A program made the translations under genes and the position numbers. Shown here one piece after another: positions 19,801 to 29,300 of a stretch of DNA of 37,035 nt. Each line of letters starts with the position of its first letter. Positions within the stretch are counted from its first letter, which is position 1. This DNA is from an uncultured Helcococcus sp. (GTDB lineage: Bacteria > Bacillota > Clostridia > Tissierellales > Peptoniphilaceae): positions 1-37,035 of the forward strand of contig NZ_CAMPYN010000004.1 of assembly GCF_946998255.1 (NCBI RefSeq). Direction: 5' to 3'. The notes beneath the pieces were generated by a model. The model saw only the letters and a program-made list of their open reading frames with translations, did no database searches and was not told where the DNA came from.

Positions 19801-22800
19801 TGATTTTAGACTTATCACTTGGCTCTTGAGTAGACCAAATATTGGTATTTGATAAATCCATATCTTGTCTGTTGTCTGTATCATCCAGTGTAAGATTTTC
19901 TTTTACTGAATAGTATACTTTTACGTCAACTCCCCTATTTCTAAGAGCTCTGACATCTATCGATCTAAATTGACCTCTCCATGTTTGATCATTATGATCT
20001 TCTTTATCACTTGTTGGATTATAGTTTTCAAGATTATCATAAATCACAATATTTTTAGATTTTGTAGTCTGAGTTGTCCTATATCTAATATTGTAAGAAT
20101 ATTGACCACCTTCATAGACATTTTTAGGAAGTAGATTATCTAAACCATCCCCATAAGCTTGCTCATTATTTACATCAACAAGTTTTTGCAATGATGCTAG
20201 AGTATAAGTGTCGGCTTCTACACTACTTTCATTTTTCGCATATACAAAAACTGGTTTATTATGCTTGTCGTTAAGGTTAACAAAAGCATCTTTTATTTCT
20301 TTGTCCTCATCAGAAAAAGCATCTTTTGTATATTTATTGTTTCCGGCATATGGGTTATCAGGTTCACCCATTAAATCTTTGATTGAACCTAATTTTTCAA
20401 TACCTACCGCTTCATAAGCAATCTTATTATCCAACTTTTCACCAAAATCTTTCAGTGATAACCAAGAATATCTAGCTTGGAAGCTTATTTCTTGCTCATC
20501 ATAATATCCTGATGATCCTATCATGGAGTTGGATACATTATTGTTATATTTATAATTTGGTGTTAAATCGGCTTCTACTTTTAATAATATTCTTCCAGTG
20601 TTTTTGTAGTTTTCAAATAACTCAATATTTGTAATTGTGTCATTTTCTCTTAATTTTATTGTTTTAGTATCAGGAATTACCCCTTCTGGAAGCAAATCAT
20701 AAAATATTCCTTTTTTCTGTTCCTCATATAATCCACTATCGATGGCCTCTTGTAGGGCTTCTAATGAATTAACGTTGGTTTCTGTTCTAACCTTTGCGCT
20801 ATAGTTAAGTAAAACTCTTCCATTTGATTTATCATTAGAGTAGCTTAGGTGTTTATCCATCTTAGTTCCACTTGAGAATCCCATCAATTGGTCTCTACCT
20901 ACGTCAACATTTATATGTTTTAGGTCTTTACTATTATTTACTAAGATATCCATCTTAATAGTATTTTCGGACCTTGTCATAGGTCTTAAGGAATTATCAT
21001 AAAGATTTTGAACTTGTTCTTTTATTTGATTATTAGCCTTTAAAGTAACTGTAGGATACATATTCCATTCTAAATGAGATAATTTAGTTTTTGATGTTAC
21101 CTTGTATTTAACGATATTTTCAGGGAATATCACCTTATCTCTATCAGCTGTGGCACCATTTACAGTTTCTATTACCATGCTTCCTGTTTTATGAGAAATA
21201 GTTGCAAATTTTGTATAGTCATTATTTCCATCTACCATACCAAATACTTCTATATCAGGAATTAGTTTTTTATCTTCAATTCTTTCATAACCATAGTATC
21301 CCTTAGGAATTATTCCCCAAGCAATACCATTTTCACCTTCAAGGTATCCATATCTGGTTTCTTCAAATTTCTTATAGTCAGATATAATTGGTATTTTGAA
21401 TCTTAATGATTTAAATTCAAAAGATTTAGAGTCTAGAGATTTTCCATAGTCAAAATTAACAGCTGTATCCTCTACAACTAGAGTATAGTCCTTTTGGTTA
21501 TATGATTTCTTATTAAACGGATCTAAATCTTTTCCTTGTGAATCTTCACCTAAGGTCCATTTTTCACCAAATCCTACTACATCAACTTCAAATTCTATGT
21601 CAGTATTTTTCCCATTTGAAAGATCATTTAAGGCTGTTGAGTAAATACCTTCTCTCTTTCCAGAGACCATAGTATTTTGTGGACCCATACCTCTTTTTCT
21701 TACAATAAAATGCCCAGTTGGCTTATGGTATGCAACCGGTGAATATTTTATACTTGCATTTGCTGAAGTTTCTGATGTTTCACCATCATCAACAGCAGTC
21801 ATTTTGAAGTTAATATTATTCTTTAATTCATAAGTTTTACCATTTTCAAATTCAGACTTTGGATAGGCTGTATATATTGTTGAATTGAAGTTTTGCCCAT
21901 CGTTATAATAGACATTTTTAGCAATAGTTTCTTTAAAAACAGAAGCTTCTCCTGTTTCATTTTTATAAACTGTCCCTTGTTTAGAATCTTCAAACCCTAA
22001 TACTTTAACACCCTTATTATATTCTTTAGTGTTATCTGCCTTATCTTCTACTTCTACATTAAAATATTGACTTGCCTTAGTGTTAGCACCAGCAGTCCAT
22101 TTAACGTAAACATAATCGTCTGCATTTTCTTTTGGCTTCAACTCTTGCGGCCAATCACTTGGATAGCTTTCATGCACAAAAGTTTCATTTCTTTTAAATG
22201 CATCAGAAATTCTAGCCTTTGTATCCACTTGTGCATCTATCTTGTTAGATGTTTTTGTGATTTGGTTTCCTTTATTAGTAATCACACTAATATCGGCATA
22301 GAATGGATCTGTCACATAGCCTGTTTTTAAGTCTTTTATCTCTGAAGGTTTCAATGAATTTATAGTCATTTCTATTGAACCTTGAGAAGCAGCTGATATT
22401 ATTTTAGTATTTACTAAAATATATGAATCATCTGTTTCGACATAGTTAAATATACCATTATTGTCTGGCGCTTTTGGCACAGCTAAGGTCATATTTCCTA
22501 TAGGTTTTCCATTTCTATCTTTGAATATCTGCTTTGGAATCTTTATTTGAACTTTACCAGGTTCATAATCATATTGACCTGACATGGCAAAATTCAATTT
22601 CATTCTTACGGATTGATTGTAGTTGTCATTCCATACTAGGTTTAGTCTAGAATTATCTCCTTGCTCTTTATCTATCCAAGAGACAGATATAGATTCAATC
22701 TTTGAACCATCCGCAGCATCATTGCTAGCATTTCTTGCATTAAATAAAGAAACATTTCTATTGCTCAAACTTGACCTACTCATGATTTGATTGTATTCAT

Positions 22801-23095
22801 CAGTCGATATCTTGTCTGCAGCTTTTAGACCTAATTCTTCATTTAATTCTATTGCATCACTTGAGTCTTTAGAGATATTTTCTTTGAGTTTATCTAAGTT
22901 TTTTATATCTTCCTTAGATAGTTCATCTTTATCATCTTTAGACTCACTTTTATTTTCAGTTTGTGTATTATCAACTTCAATTATTTCTTGGTCTCCATTA
23001 AGACTGTTTGCAAGTGCAGTAGCCGGATAAGAAATATTTGATAAAACCATAATAAAAGCTAAAAATAAAGATACAATTCTCGTTCTTCTTTTCAT
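13817..23095 (-). CDS. Giant multidomain wall-anchored adhesin / ancillary pilin (MPVTG)
   Basis: A surface protein of 3,092 residues, first gene of the pilus operon. The signal peptide (1-30) is followed by an acidic linker and a large unassigned N-terminal region (about 130-1195) with no visible MIDAS/VWA motif. Then come two CnaB domains (about 1200-1296, 1300-1388), a DUF7601-like Ig domain, and FctA/Spy0128-type isopeptide domains (about 1513-1636, 1638-1760). A BspA-like leucine-rich segment (about 1970-2090) and InlB-type Flg_new repeats (about 2250-2415) follow. A stalk alternates FctA (2489-2606, 2706-2818, 2937-3048) and DUF7601-like modules. MPVTG lies at 3051-3055, then a membrane helix and a basic tail. 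It is likely the tip or a separate long adhesin; having no obvious YPK motif fits a terminal subunit. The ligand is unknown. Domain names are by eye; boundaries are approximate. Confidence 0.9.
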   Translation of the reverse strand: MKRRTRIVSLFLAFIMVLSNISYPATALANSLNGDQEIIEVDNTQTENKSESKDDKDELSKEDIKNLDKLKENISKDSSDAIELNEELGLKAADKISTDEYNQIMSRSSLSNRNVSLFNARNASNDAADGSKIESISVSWIDKEQGDNSRLNLVWNDNYNQSVRMKLNFAMSGQYDYEPGKVQIKIPKQIFKDRNGKPIGNMTLAVPKAPDNNGIFNYVETDDSYILVNTKIISAASQGSIEMTINSLKPSEIKDLKTGYVTDPFYADISVITNKGNQITKTSNKIDAQVDTKARISDAFKRNETFVHESYPSDWPQELKPKENADDYVYVKWTAGANTKASQYFNVEVEDKADNTKEYNKGVKVLGFEDSKQGTVYKNETGEASVFKETIAKNVYYNDGQNFNSTIYTAYPKSEFENGKTYELKNNINFKMTAVDDGETSETSANASIKYSPVAYHKPTGHFIVRKRGMGPQNTMVSGKREGIYSTALNDLSNGKNTDIEFEVDVVGFGEKWTLGEDSQGKDLDPFNKKSYNQKDYTLVVEDTAVNFDYGKSLDSKSFEFKSLRFKIPIISDYKKFEETRYGYLEGENGIAWGIIPKGYYGYERIEDKKLIPDIEVFGMVDGNNDYTKFATISHKTGSMVIETVNGATADRDKVIFPENIVKYKVTSKTKLSHLEWNMYPTVTLKANNQIKEQVQNLYDNSLRPMTRSENTIKMDILVNNSKDLKHINVDVGRDQLMGFSSGTKMDKHLSYSNDKSNGRVLLNYSAKVRTETNVNSLEALQEAIDSGLYEEQKKGIFYDLLPEGVIPDTKTIKLRENDTITNIELFENYKNTGRILLKVEADLTPNYKYNNNVSNSMIGSSGYYDEQEISFQARYSWLSLKDFGEKLDNKIAYEAVGIEKLGSIKDLMGEPDNPYAGNNKYTKDAFSDEDKEIKDAFVNLNDKHNKPVFVYAKNESSVEADTYTLASLQKLVDVNNEQAYGDGLDNLLPKNVYEGGQYSYNIRYRTTQTTKSKNIVIYDNLENYNPTSDKEDHNDQTWRGQFRSIDVRALRNRGVDVKVYYSVKENLTLDDTDNRQDMDLSNTNIWSTQEPSDKSKITAIAVDARKDTEGNDFVLNELEEISFIINMSAPMVKDLAKVGEESKWYDTDLKENETEEGLNGGAHAYNNISVLASTASEGDSSQKVELIRQDYVKVGLKPHNIEVTKEWDDFNDRDGKRTDSVTIRLLANGVDTEKSLVLSNDNEWKGVFENLPYQDKDGNKIIYSLKEDYVEGYNFIPGPGEDIKNGIKYNTKNKHNPELVVIEGEKKWDDQNEITRPESIEIMLYKNGVRYITKTVRPDSNGQWKFKFDNLFKYENGEEITYTIKEKYVNGYVSDIKDFNITNKYTPYGNLNITKEITNKLESNKDQNFTFEFFLRKPDGEIFNSRFKFVKYNKETEEEISEGTVSSNGGLIEFNSNEKVVIEKVNSDYQYELVETDIPQGYKFDNRNSENIQGTIQAGEEKEVKAVNIYTSKGELRLDASKTLKGRDLIPGEFLFDIKDKATGNIVSSGRNSSDGKINFAAIEYTHEDIGKEFNYILVERNLGAKGITKYDESQYEFTVDLVDNGDGTISASPRYLDKKLEYIDGNPNFINEYKAEGELELKAWKFIQNNFEIKKDEFTFAIYDEEGKELAQSKNDENGKISFKLKFYETDINKTKTFTIKELAGDNQDMVYDDSSIEYTVRVIDNKDGTLSFESNAKDLKTDDIKNDPSLPIFVNKYKDGSLSIQKEIRGYGDPNKIFKFKVRLKGDKDLLPKGKLDIKRSYINDQESNESNVDNDKESSNNIFRNVLDSVINLFTPSTVEAAASDAPYALSKGYITTDNRVVKSGTIDNENGSHGITWEIYDNGHLVIRPTGSDAGVISIGEYEFLAYRHVSENVPWVHEKYDSLSIEKNVKGGRSIGGVFAEEGIPGFGNDSSSDSNRGDKPTHAKRIDVTNLDTSDTEIFREMFRGNKELVELIGLETLDTSNMKRMDEMFQRVESLKTLNLSSFKTSKVENFAAIFDNMHSLEELDLSGFDMSNMTGQSSMLSYLHSLKKITLGPKTKLNTEAGLENRNNYNPDANQWININDETKRYTAIELQNLTGDPTGTYRLGGKPYKLRYKMIYKRFSYSPEIDLPDAYSNIYNKEERTLEMGDNFVIPKPSHLAKKTVNGKEYYTVKNDGITLGLVNFKLLSYDGATPNRITYYGDYNIGDRIDTSRFSSINNPHVYLESTWKRLNYKINFYDTNRGGGEEIKPIIANPGEEIVLPDLVREITNKDGLKYVFEGYYDYDFGQYQPGNTFIQNLQDNVELSDVSFFAQWTPINYIISFDANGGIQTYKDIIAKEDEPVKLPSPTRLGYKFKGWSRYPDGDIISDNKNIFSTGYKETLYAVWEPDNNNIDIVDGEFEIELIPGQKVTIENLPSGITYEVYEEKEDGWVLVSEENTSGEIKSNTESIAKFVNEHKPYSTEAKIQGKKYLDGQGSKGFKFNLLNEDREVVDTAVSLEDGSFSFANRIFEDDYYYYQENEFYEETYYIQEVVGQDPAIEYDTHEEKVVIRVSRDENGYSLKSEVIYPEGKTQAVFNNTTKKNDLTISKEVTGTDAKDIDFTIVVSFNGGEESPNGYDETITLKNGESHTIENLKYGTNYEIKEINLPDNYTLENISNESGTIKGVDVKSVVTNKYSYEASGSFNLKAKKILENAELQSGQFEFELLDKDKNLIEKVRNDQFGEINFNAISLDEPGEYTYYIREIKGNLPNIKYDTHEEIVKVTATDNKTGRLDIKVEYDNDGPAFTNIYEPEDNTNIDSYDLKVSKTVVGTERLDKFTLVVSLSDKDRQALTSAYHWESDTKSGTIKDGESLDISAGETITIKQLPEGAIVEVVEEESAGYTLGQDSKTTETITDKENVISLTNIYSANGQLEIKANKTLVGKDIKDYEFEFMIMEDDKIIQTARNNDKGEIVFEPIQYTLDDIGTHKYRVLEKAGNENTIKYDDKVYEFEVEVSDGGQGKLITEISGLNEDINFKNVYRPIMPVTGTHNTISYLLALTSMLFVALYINKKDSIRRKIYENKIK

Positions 23096-23131
23096 ATAGT
23101 CTTATGTATATTAAATATATACTCCTCCCTT
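23096..23131 (-). promoter_or_regulatory. Displaced Shine-Dalgarno with spacer hairpin before the adhesin gene
   Basis: On the minus strand the strong site AAGGGAGGAG (23122-23131) stands 28 nt from the ATG. A TAA in frame just upstream rules out an earlier start. Between them is the perfect inverted repeat GTATAT-N5-ATATAC (23106-23122). Folding it would bring the Shine-Dalgarno to about 10 nt from the ATG. No other ribosome binding site lies near the start codon. Confidence 0.55.
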
Positions 23132-23240
23132 CTTTATGTAATATTTATACACATAATGTATATAGTAATTGTACCATATTACAAGATTAAATGCTGTGAA
23201 AAATGCATATATATGCATATTAGAAGATAGTTTTTTAAAC
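23132..23240 (-). promoter_or_regulatory. Upstream control region of the pilus operon
   Basis: This stretch must hold the operon promoter. Several A+T-rich -10-like strings (TATATA, TATAAA, TACAAT) occur, but no pair of boxes stands out. Two symmetrical sites are visible: the perfect 16-bp palindrome ATGCATATATATGCAT (23203-23218) and TTGTA-N6-TACAA (23169-23184). Either could be an operator. No regulator gene for the pilus is present in the window. Confidence 0.4.
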
Positions 23241-23277
23241 ACAAAAAACCAAAACCCATCAGGATTTTGGTTTTTGT
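23241..23277 (-). terminator. Terminator after the amylopullulanase gene
   Basis: A long A/T-rich stem, ACAAAAACCAAAAYCC pairing with GGRTTTTGGTTTTTTGT around a short loop, lies 33 bp beyond the amylopullulanase stop. The 3' arm ends in a T-run on the minus strand. It separates the amylopullulanase transcript from the pilus operon. Confidence 0.8.
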
Positions 23278-23309
23278 ATATTTTTTCTATTAATAAATAT
23301 ATTAACTCA

Positions 23310-26300
23310 TTATCTGTTTATATATTTATCATTTCTTAATCTTCTTATAGCTACAAGCACTAGCAAGGAAATTAATAGAATAATTGAAGTTACAACTACT
23401 CCACTATCCCCAGTCTTAGGACTTGTTTTGGTGTTTGAATCCTTAGACTCATTCACTTTAACATTAGTATCTTTAGAATCATTTCCTCTTGTATTTGAGT
23501 CAGCTTCTGTCGCAAATATATATGGAGAGAACTTGTCTGATTCAAAAGTAACTATATTGTCTTCCAATGTATAGTCTAAGACATCAAATTTACCATCATG
23601 AATCCTATATACTAGTAATGTACTATTTTCTTTTAAGCCCAAATTAGATACATCAACTTTAATTGTTTGTTTTTCTTCAAATTCATGTTTTAATTCTTTT
23701 GAAATCTTGTATCTAAAGTAGATATCTTTAACAAGAGTCTTATAGTTTTTACCTAGTTTATCGGTCAATTCCTTGTCTAAGTCAGAGTTTAATTCTGCAA
23801 CCTTTTTATCAAGGTCTTTTATAAACATTTCTAACTCTTCTTCCTCTGCAGGTGTCAATGGTGTTAGCGGGATGTCACCCTTATCTTCATCTTCCTCTGC
23901 AGGTATTAACGGTGTTAGCGGGATATCTTCCTTGTCCTCATCTTCAATTGGTTCTGAAGGGTCTAATGGTGTTAGTGGAATGTCTTCTTTTACATCTTCT
24001 ACAAGAACTAGTGAAGATAAAAAAGCAACTTCCAACTTACCATTTGTCACTTCTATAGTTTCTAATCCTTCCACTTTAGCCATTTGATCTTTTACTAGCA
24101 CCTTATATTTACCATTAGCTACTTGAATTTCCTTACTTTCGTCGGATGCATTGTAGGCTAGGTATAGATGTTGGCTTGTTTTTTGATAATCTTTTAATTC
24201 GTATGCAATTAATTGGTCTTCTGCATTTAATTTGTTGAAGATTCTATCAATTTCAGCAAAGTCTTTAGTGTCAAATATGTCATAAGATTTTCTGATTTTA
24301 ACTATTTCTCTGAAGTATTCTACATTTGCTCCAAATTCTTCAACCCTATCCCAATCGATCCTATTTACTTCGTCACTTGACTTGTATGAGTTGTGGTCTC
24401 CACCCTTTGTCCTTGCAAATTCTTGACCTGCATGGATAAATGGAGTACCTTGTGAGAACATTACAAGAGTTGTTGCTAGTTTGTGTCTCTTTAATAGGGT
24501 TTGGTCATCTTCATTTGGATTAGTAAATTTCAACTTATCCCATAGGGTTAGGTTATCATGAGCTTCTACATACTGAATTAGCTGGTTGGCTGACTTATAT
24601 GTCTTAAGTCCCTTTCCACCTCTAATATTTTGAAGTAAAAATTCTTCCTTACCTAGGGCTCCATTTACAAATCCTGGATCTGTTTCTTCAAATACACTAC
24701 CCTTGGCAGCATCTCTTAAGTCATCATTGAAGAATGCTACCCTATCAGAAATCTTACCTGCATTTACCTGAGTTGCTCTTTGGTCTTCTGGAATACCCAT
24801 ATCCATATTCCAACCTTCACCTAAAATGAAGATGTTTGGATTTATCTTGTCTAATTCTTCCCTGACTTCATTTATAGTTTTGTAATCATGGGTTCCCATT
24901 AGGTCAAATCTAAATCCATCTAGGTTATATGTGCTTGCCAGGTATTTAGTTGAATCAACGATGAATTTTCTCATCATGGCTCTTTCTGAAGCAGTTTCGT
25001 TTCCTACACCTGTACCACCTAAGAAGTTACCCTTAGCATCTTGTCTGAAGTAATAGCCAGGAACTATCTTATCGAATGAATGTTGATCTATACCCGCAAC
25101 GTGGTTGTATACAACGTCCATGATTACTCCAAGATCATTGTCATGTAATTTGTCAATCATCTTTTGGAATTCATTTATTCTGCTAAATGGATCATAAGGA
25201 TCTGTACTATATGAACCCTCTATAGCATTGTAGTTCACAGGATCGTAACCCCAGTTAAATTGCGGTTCATCTAATCTTGTTTCATCTACTGAATGCTTGC
25301 TGTAGTCATAAACAGGTATAAATTGAACATGGGTTACACCTAAGGACTTGATATAGTCTAAACCTGTAATTTGTCCACTTGGAGTCTTTGTTCCTTCTTC
25401 AACAACACCTAAGAATTTTCCTTTATTTTTTATTCCACTATTTTCTTGTATAGATAAGTCTCGTACATGAAGTTCGTAGATAATTGGATTTTTCGCATCC
25501 TTGTCAGAAATCTCTTTTGAATCTGTCCTTTGAGGATTTACAACAACCCCTCTTTCACCATTTACGGTTACAGATTTTGCATAAGGGTCGATAGCTAAGG
25601 TCTTTGTACCATTTACATCTACATTAAACATGTAGGCTTTACCTATTTGGTCACCTTCTAATTTGTATGACCATACTCCCTTTTCATTTCTAGTCATTGG
25701 ATATGAAGTATATTTTTCTTCATTTACCAAGTCTTTATTTTCTGGACTATTTGCAACAAATCTACCATCGTAAACCACAAGCTCAACATTTTTAGCTGTT
25801 GGAGCCCATACCTTGAACTCTGTAGATCCAGGTGTATAGATAGCACCCAATTCTCCATCATAGGCATACCTGTCTTCAAATTCTTTGCTTTCAAAGATCT
25901 TGTGTAGTCTTGATGTTTTATTAAGTTCATATTCTACATCTTGGTCATTTTCATCTTTGACAGATAATTTTAATTGTATATCTATATTTTCATCAAGAGG
26001 AAGGTCTTCTTTGAAAGTTATAACAAATGATTTTGAATTATCCTTATCATTTCCAGTACTTTCTATACTTGCAACCTTGTCTTTGATATCTTTACCTGCA
26101 ATTTCTAAGCTATAGTCTTCAAGGATATCATTTATATTAGCTTCCTTAGTTAAAACTAAGTTAGCCTTTCTAAATTCATCAACTGTGAAGCTATCAATTA
26201 GAGTTTTAGCCATTCCATCAGTTGTGAAATCTTCTTGACCTGATTTCAAATAAACATTTTGTGGATTTTTGGTAATTGTCACAAATCTATCCTTATCTAC

Positions 26301-29300
26301 ATCTTTTCTCCAGTCATCTGCGGACTTACTTCCTTTTACTATAAAGCCGATTTCTTCTACATCTTTATCTAAGGTAATTTCAGCAATCTTTGTATCACCT
26401 TCTTTTCTAGTAAATGGATGTCTTTCACCATTACCACCCTTAGGCCATACATACATTTCCCATTCGCCATCTTGTGGATCTTCGAAGTGGAAAATTACCT
26501 TTTGTGCATCTGGATCTTCAGTTTCTAGGCTAGGATCTTTTTCTACCCTGAATACAGAAGTTCCGCCCTTAGAGTTGGCAGGTATGGTTATTTCAACCTT
26601 GCCATTTTCAGCTATATATTCTTTATTATCGTTGTAAATATCTATTAGTTTATTTCCTATATTTTTGTCAAGACTGAAAGTTACCTTTTGGTCTTGGTCA
26701 GAGATATTTAGACCTACCAATAGGCTTTCTCCATCATGAGATCTCTTAAATACAGAAACATTGACATCTGTATGCAGACTTTCTCTATCTCCTCTTGAGA
26801 ATACCTCTGCATTTTCACGTCTAATATTGGTAATCTTTCTATAGTGGTCTAATAAGTCATTATTTTCTACTTGGTCCCACTTGAATGATTGCCTATTTTC
26901 ACCCATCCTATTTACAGAGAAATCAGCATTTTTACCTGACATTCCTATTTCTTCACCATAATAAATCACAGGTTGACCCTTAGCTGTCATTTGTAGGGAA
27001 GCTGCAACTTTCAATAAGTCTTTGTTTCCATCTATTCTTGTAGCTAAGAAACCATCCTCATCATGAGATGATAAGAATTGTCCCAATTGGCTTATATCAG
27101 TTATAGCTTGGTTTCTTTCTTGAAGTCTCTTTTCAACTCCAGCTATATCACCCTTAACAAATTTTTCTGCTATAGATTTGAATTCAAAGTCTAATACAGA
27201 GTCCATCATACCATTAGCTAGATATCCACCGTTGTTATCAGCAGATGCACCATAGTATTCACCTATCATCTTAAAGTCAGGTTTAATATCCACTAATGCA
27301 TTTTTCAATTCTTTCCATGTATCATGTTCAACATGTTTTACGGTATCTATTCTGAAGTAGTCAATAGTATTTCCCTTGTCTGTGGTTAAGGTCTCTAGCC
27401 AATCACTTTGCCACTTAACAAGTTTTGCACTTACTTCTGGGTCTTCAGTTATGAAATCTGGTAAACCAGCTAGTTCTCCAGTTATATCATCTGAACCTGG
27501 ATTTGTTCTAATCATATCTTCAAATATTGGGTCTTCACTTGTTCCATAACCAGCATGGTTTAATACCACGTCAACCATTAATTTAATGCCATTATCATGT
27601 AATACATCAATTAACTCTTTTAATTTTTCTACATCACCTAGTCTAGGCTCTAGTTTTGTAAAATCTTTTGCCCAATATCCATGGTATGCATATTGTCTAT
27701 CATTGTCAGCTGCTCGCATGTTTTCATCGATATTATCAACTATAGGTGTAATCCATACTGTAGATATACCTAATTGTTTTAAATAGTCAACCTTATCAAT
27801 AATTCCTTGGAAGTCTCCTCCATGGAAGGCTTCTAAGTAGTTTGGATCGTATGAGTCGTCATTATTAGGATTGTTATTTGTCTTATCTCCATCAAAGAAC
27901 CTATCTGTCAGCATGAAGTAAATTATTTCTTCATCCCAAGCAATAGTTTCTTTGGTGTCTGTTGAAGCTAAGATATTTAATTTAACACTTGTCTTATGTT
28001 CTTTTTCATAGCTATCAACTACTACAACTTCAATTTCCTTTTCACCAGCTTCAAGATCTAGTGGTAAGGCTACATTGTGTTTTAATAGGTCTGTAGCAAC
28101 AATAGATTTACCTTGTTTTAGATTTTTTAAGTCTAAATAAACTTCTTTTATTTCGTGGTTTTCTGGATTGTTGATTTCAATATCTACTAATACTGATTCT
28201 CCAGCCTTTGCTTCTGGCCTATTAATAGACGCTTTTACACCAATATGTGTATCTATTAATCTTACATAAGATTTATCATCTTTAATATTTGATACATCTT
28301 TTAGACCTTTTTCAGTCTGTCCACCTTTGCTTACATCAAAGGTGTAGATATAGTCGAAGCCGGGTTCAGCATTTTCTAAAGTATATTCATATCTTTCATT
28401 TTCTTTTGAATAGGTCATGTCGAAAGATCCTAAAGATTCTTCTTTACCATATTCAAGATTTTTCTTAATTATATTTATCTTTGCACCATCAAGGGTGTCC
28501 ATTTTATTTTCTTCATATAGGTCTAGGTCCCTATAATAGAAAGTAATATTTTCATCATTTATCTCTGGTCCTTTTAGGTAAGGAACAGTCTTAAATTCAT
28601 CTTTTCCGCTTTCTATAATAACTTTAGTTGTTAATTCTAAAGCATTAGGATCAGTACTAATACTTCTATCTACATCTTTATTAGGATCTTTTTCTGCCCA
28701 ATCGTCACCTTCAACAGATTTTCTAACAATAAAGCCTACATCTGTTGTAGTTTTTGCTATTGGAAATACGGAAACATTATTATCAAAATCTTGTCTTCCA
28801 TCAGATAAACCTGATGACCATAACCATAGGTTCCAGCCATCGTAATTTTGGTCTTCTCTTAAGTAGGTTACTTGTACTTTTCTTTGTTTTGGTTTTGGTG
28901 TGTTTTCATCTGGTTTTGATGTATAAACTGTATCATCACCTTGAAGAATCCAAAATTCACCAGCATTTTCTCCTTCAGCTATATTTACTTTCCTATCAGC
29001 TTCTTTGGCGTCCCATGATCCTGGTCTAGTAATTATAGTAATTTTATCTAAAGGTAGATTAAATTTAGCTCTGGCATAGCCATCATTTTCTTCAGTAAAT
29101 TTAACAGCTCTACCATATAAGCCTTGGCCGAATACCCACATATCCCAATCCATTTGTTTACTATCATCTCTCTTATAGTTGATGGTGTATTCAAACATTT
29201 GAGATAAAACATTTATAGTTTTTTCAGTCTTTTTACCTTCAAAAGTACTTACTAGGGTTACTTCTTTTACATCAGCATCTTCGCCAACAATAAGTTTGTT

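Noticed and set aside
23773..24087. Open frames opposite the DIPLTPL repeats of the amylopullulanase
   Set aside because: Repeat-driven antisense frames (Ser- and Gly-rich) without start signals; the real gene covers them.
26269..26637. 122-codon plus-strand frame within the amylopullulanase gene
   Set aside because: Antisense to a conserved CBM41 region, no Shine-Dalgarno, and composition typical of a shadow frame.
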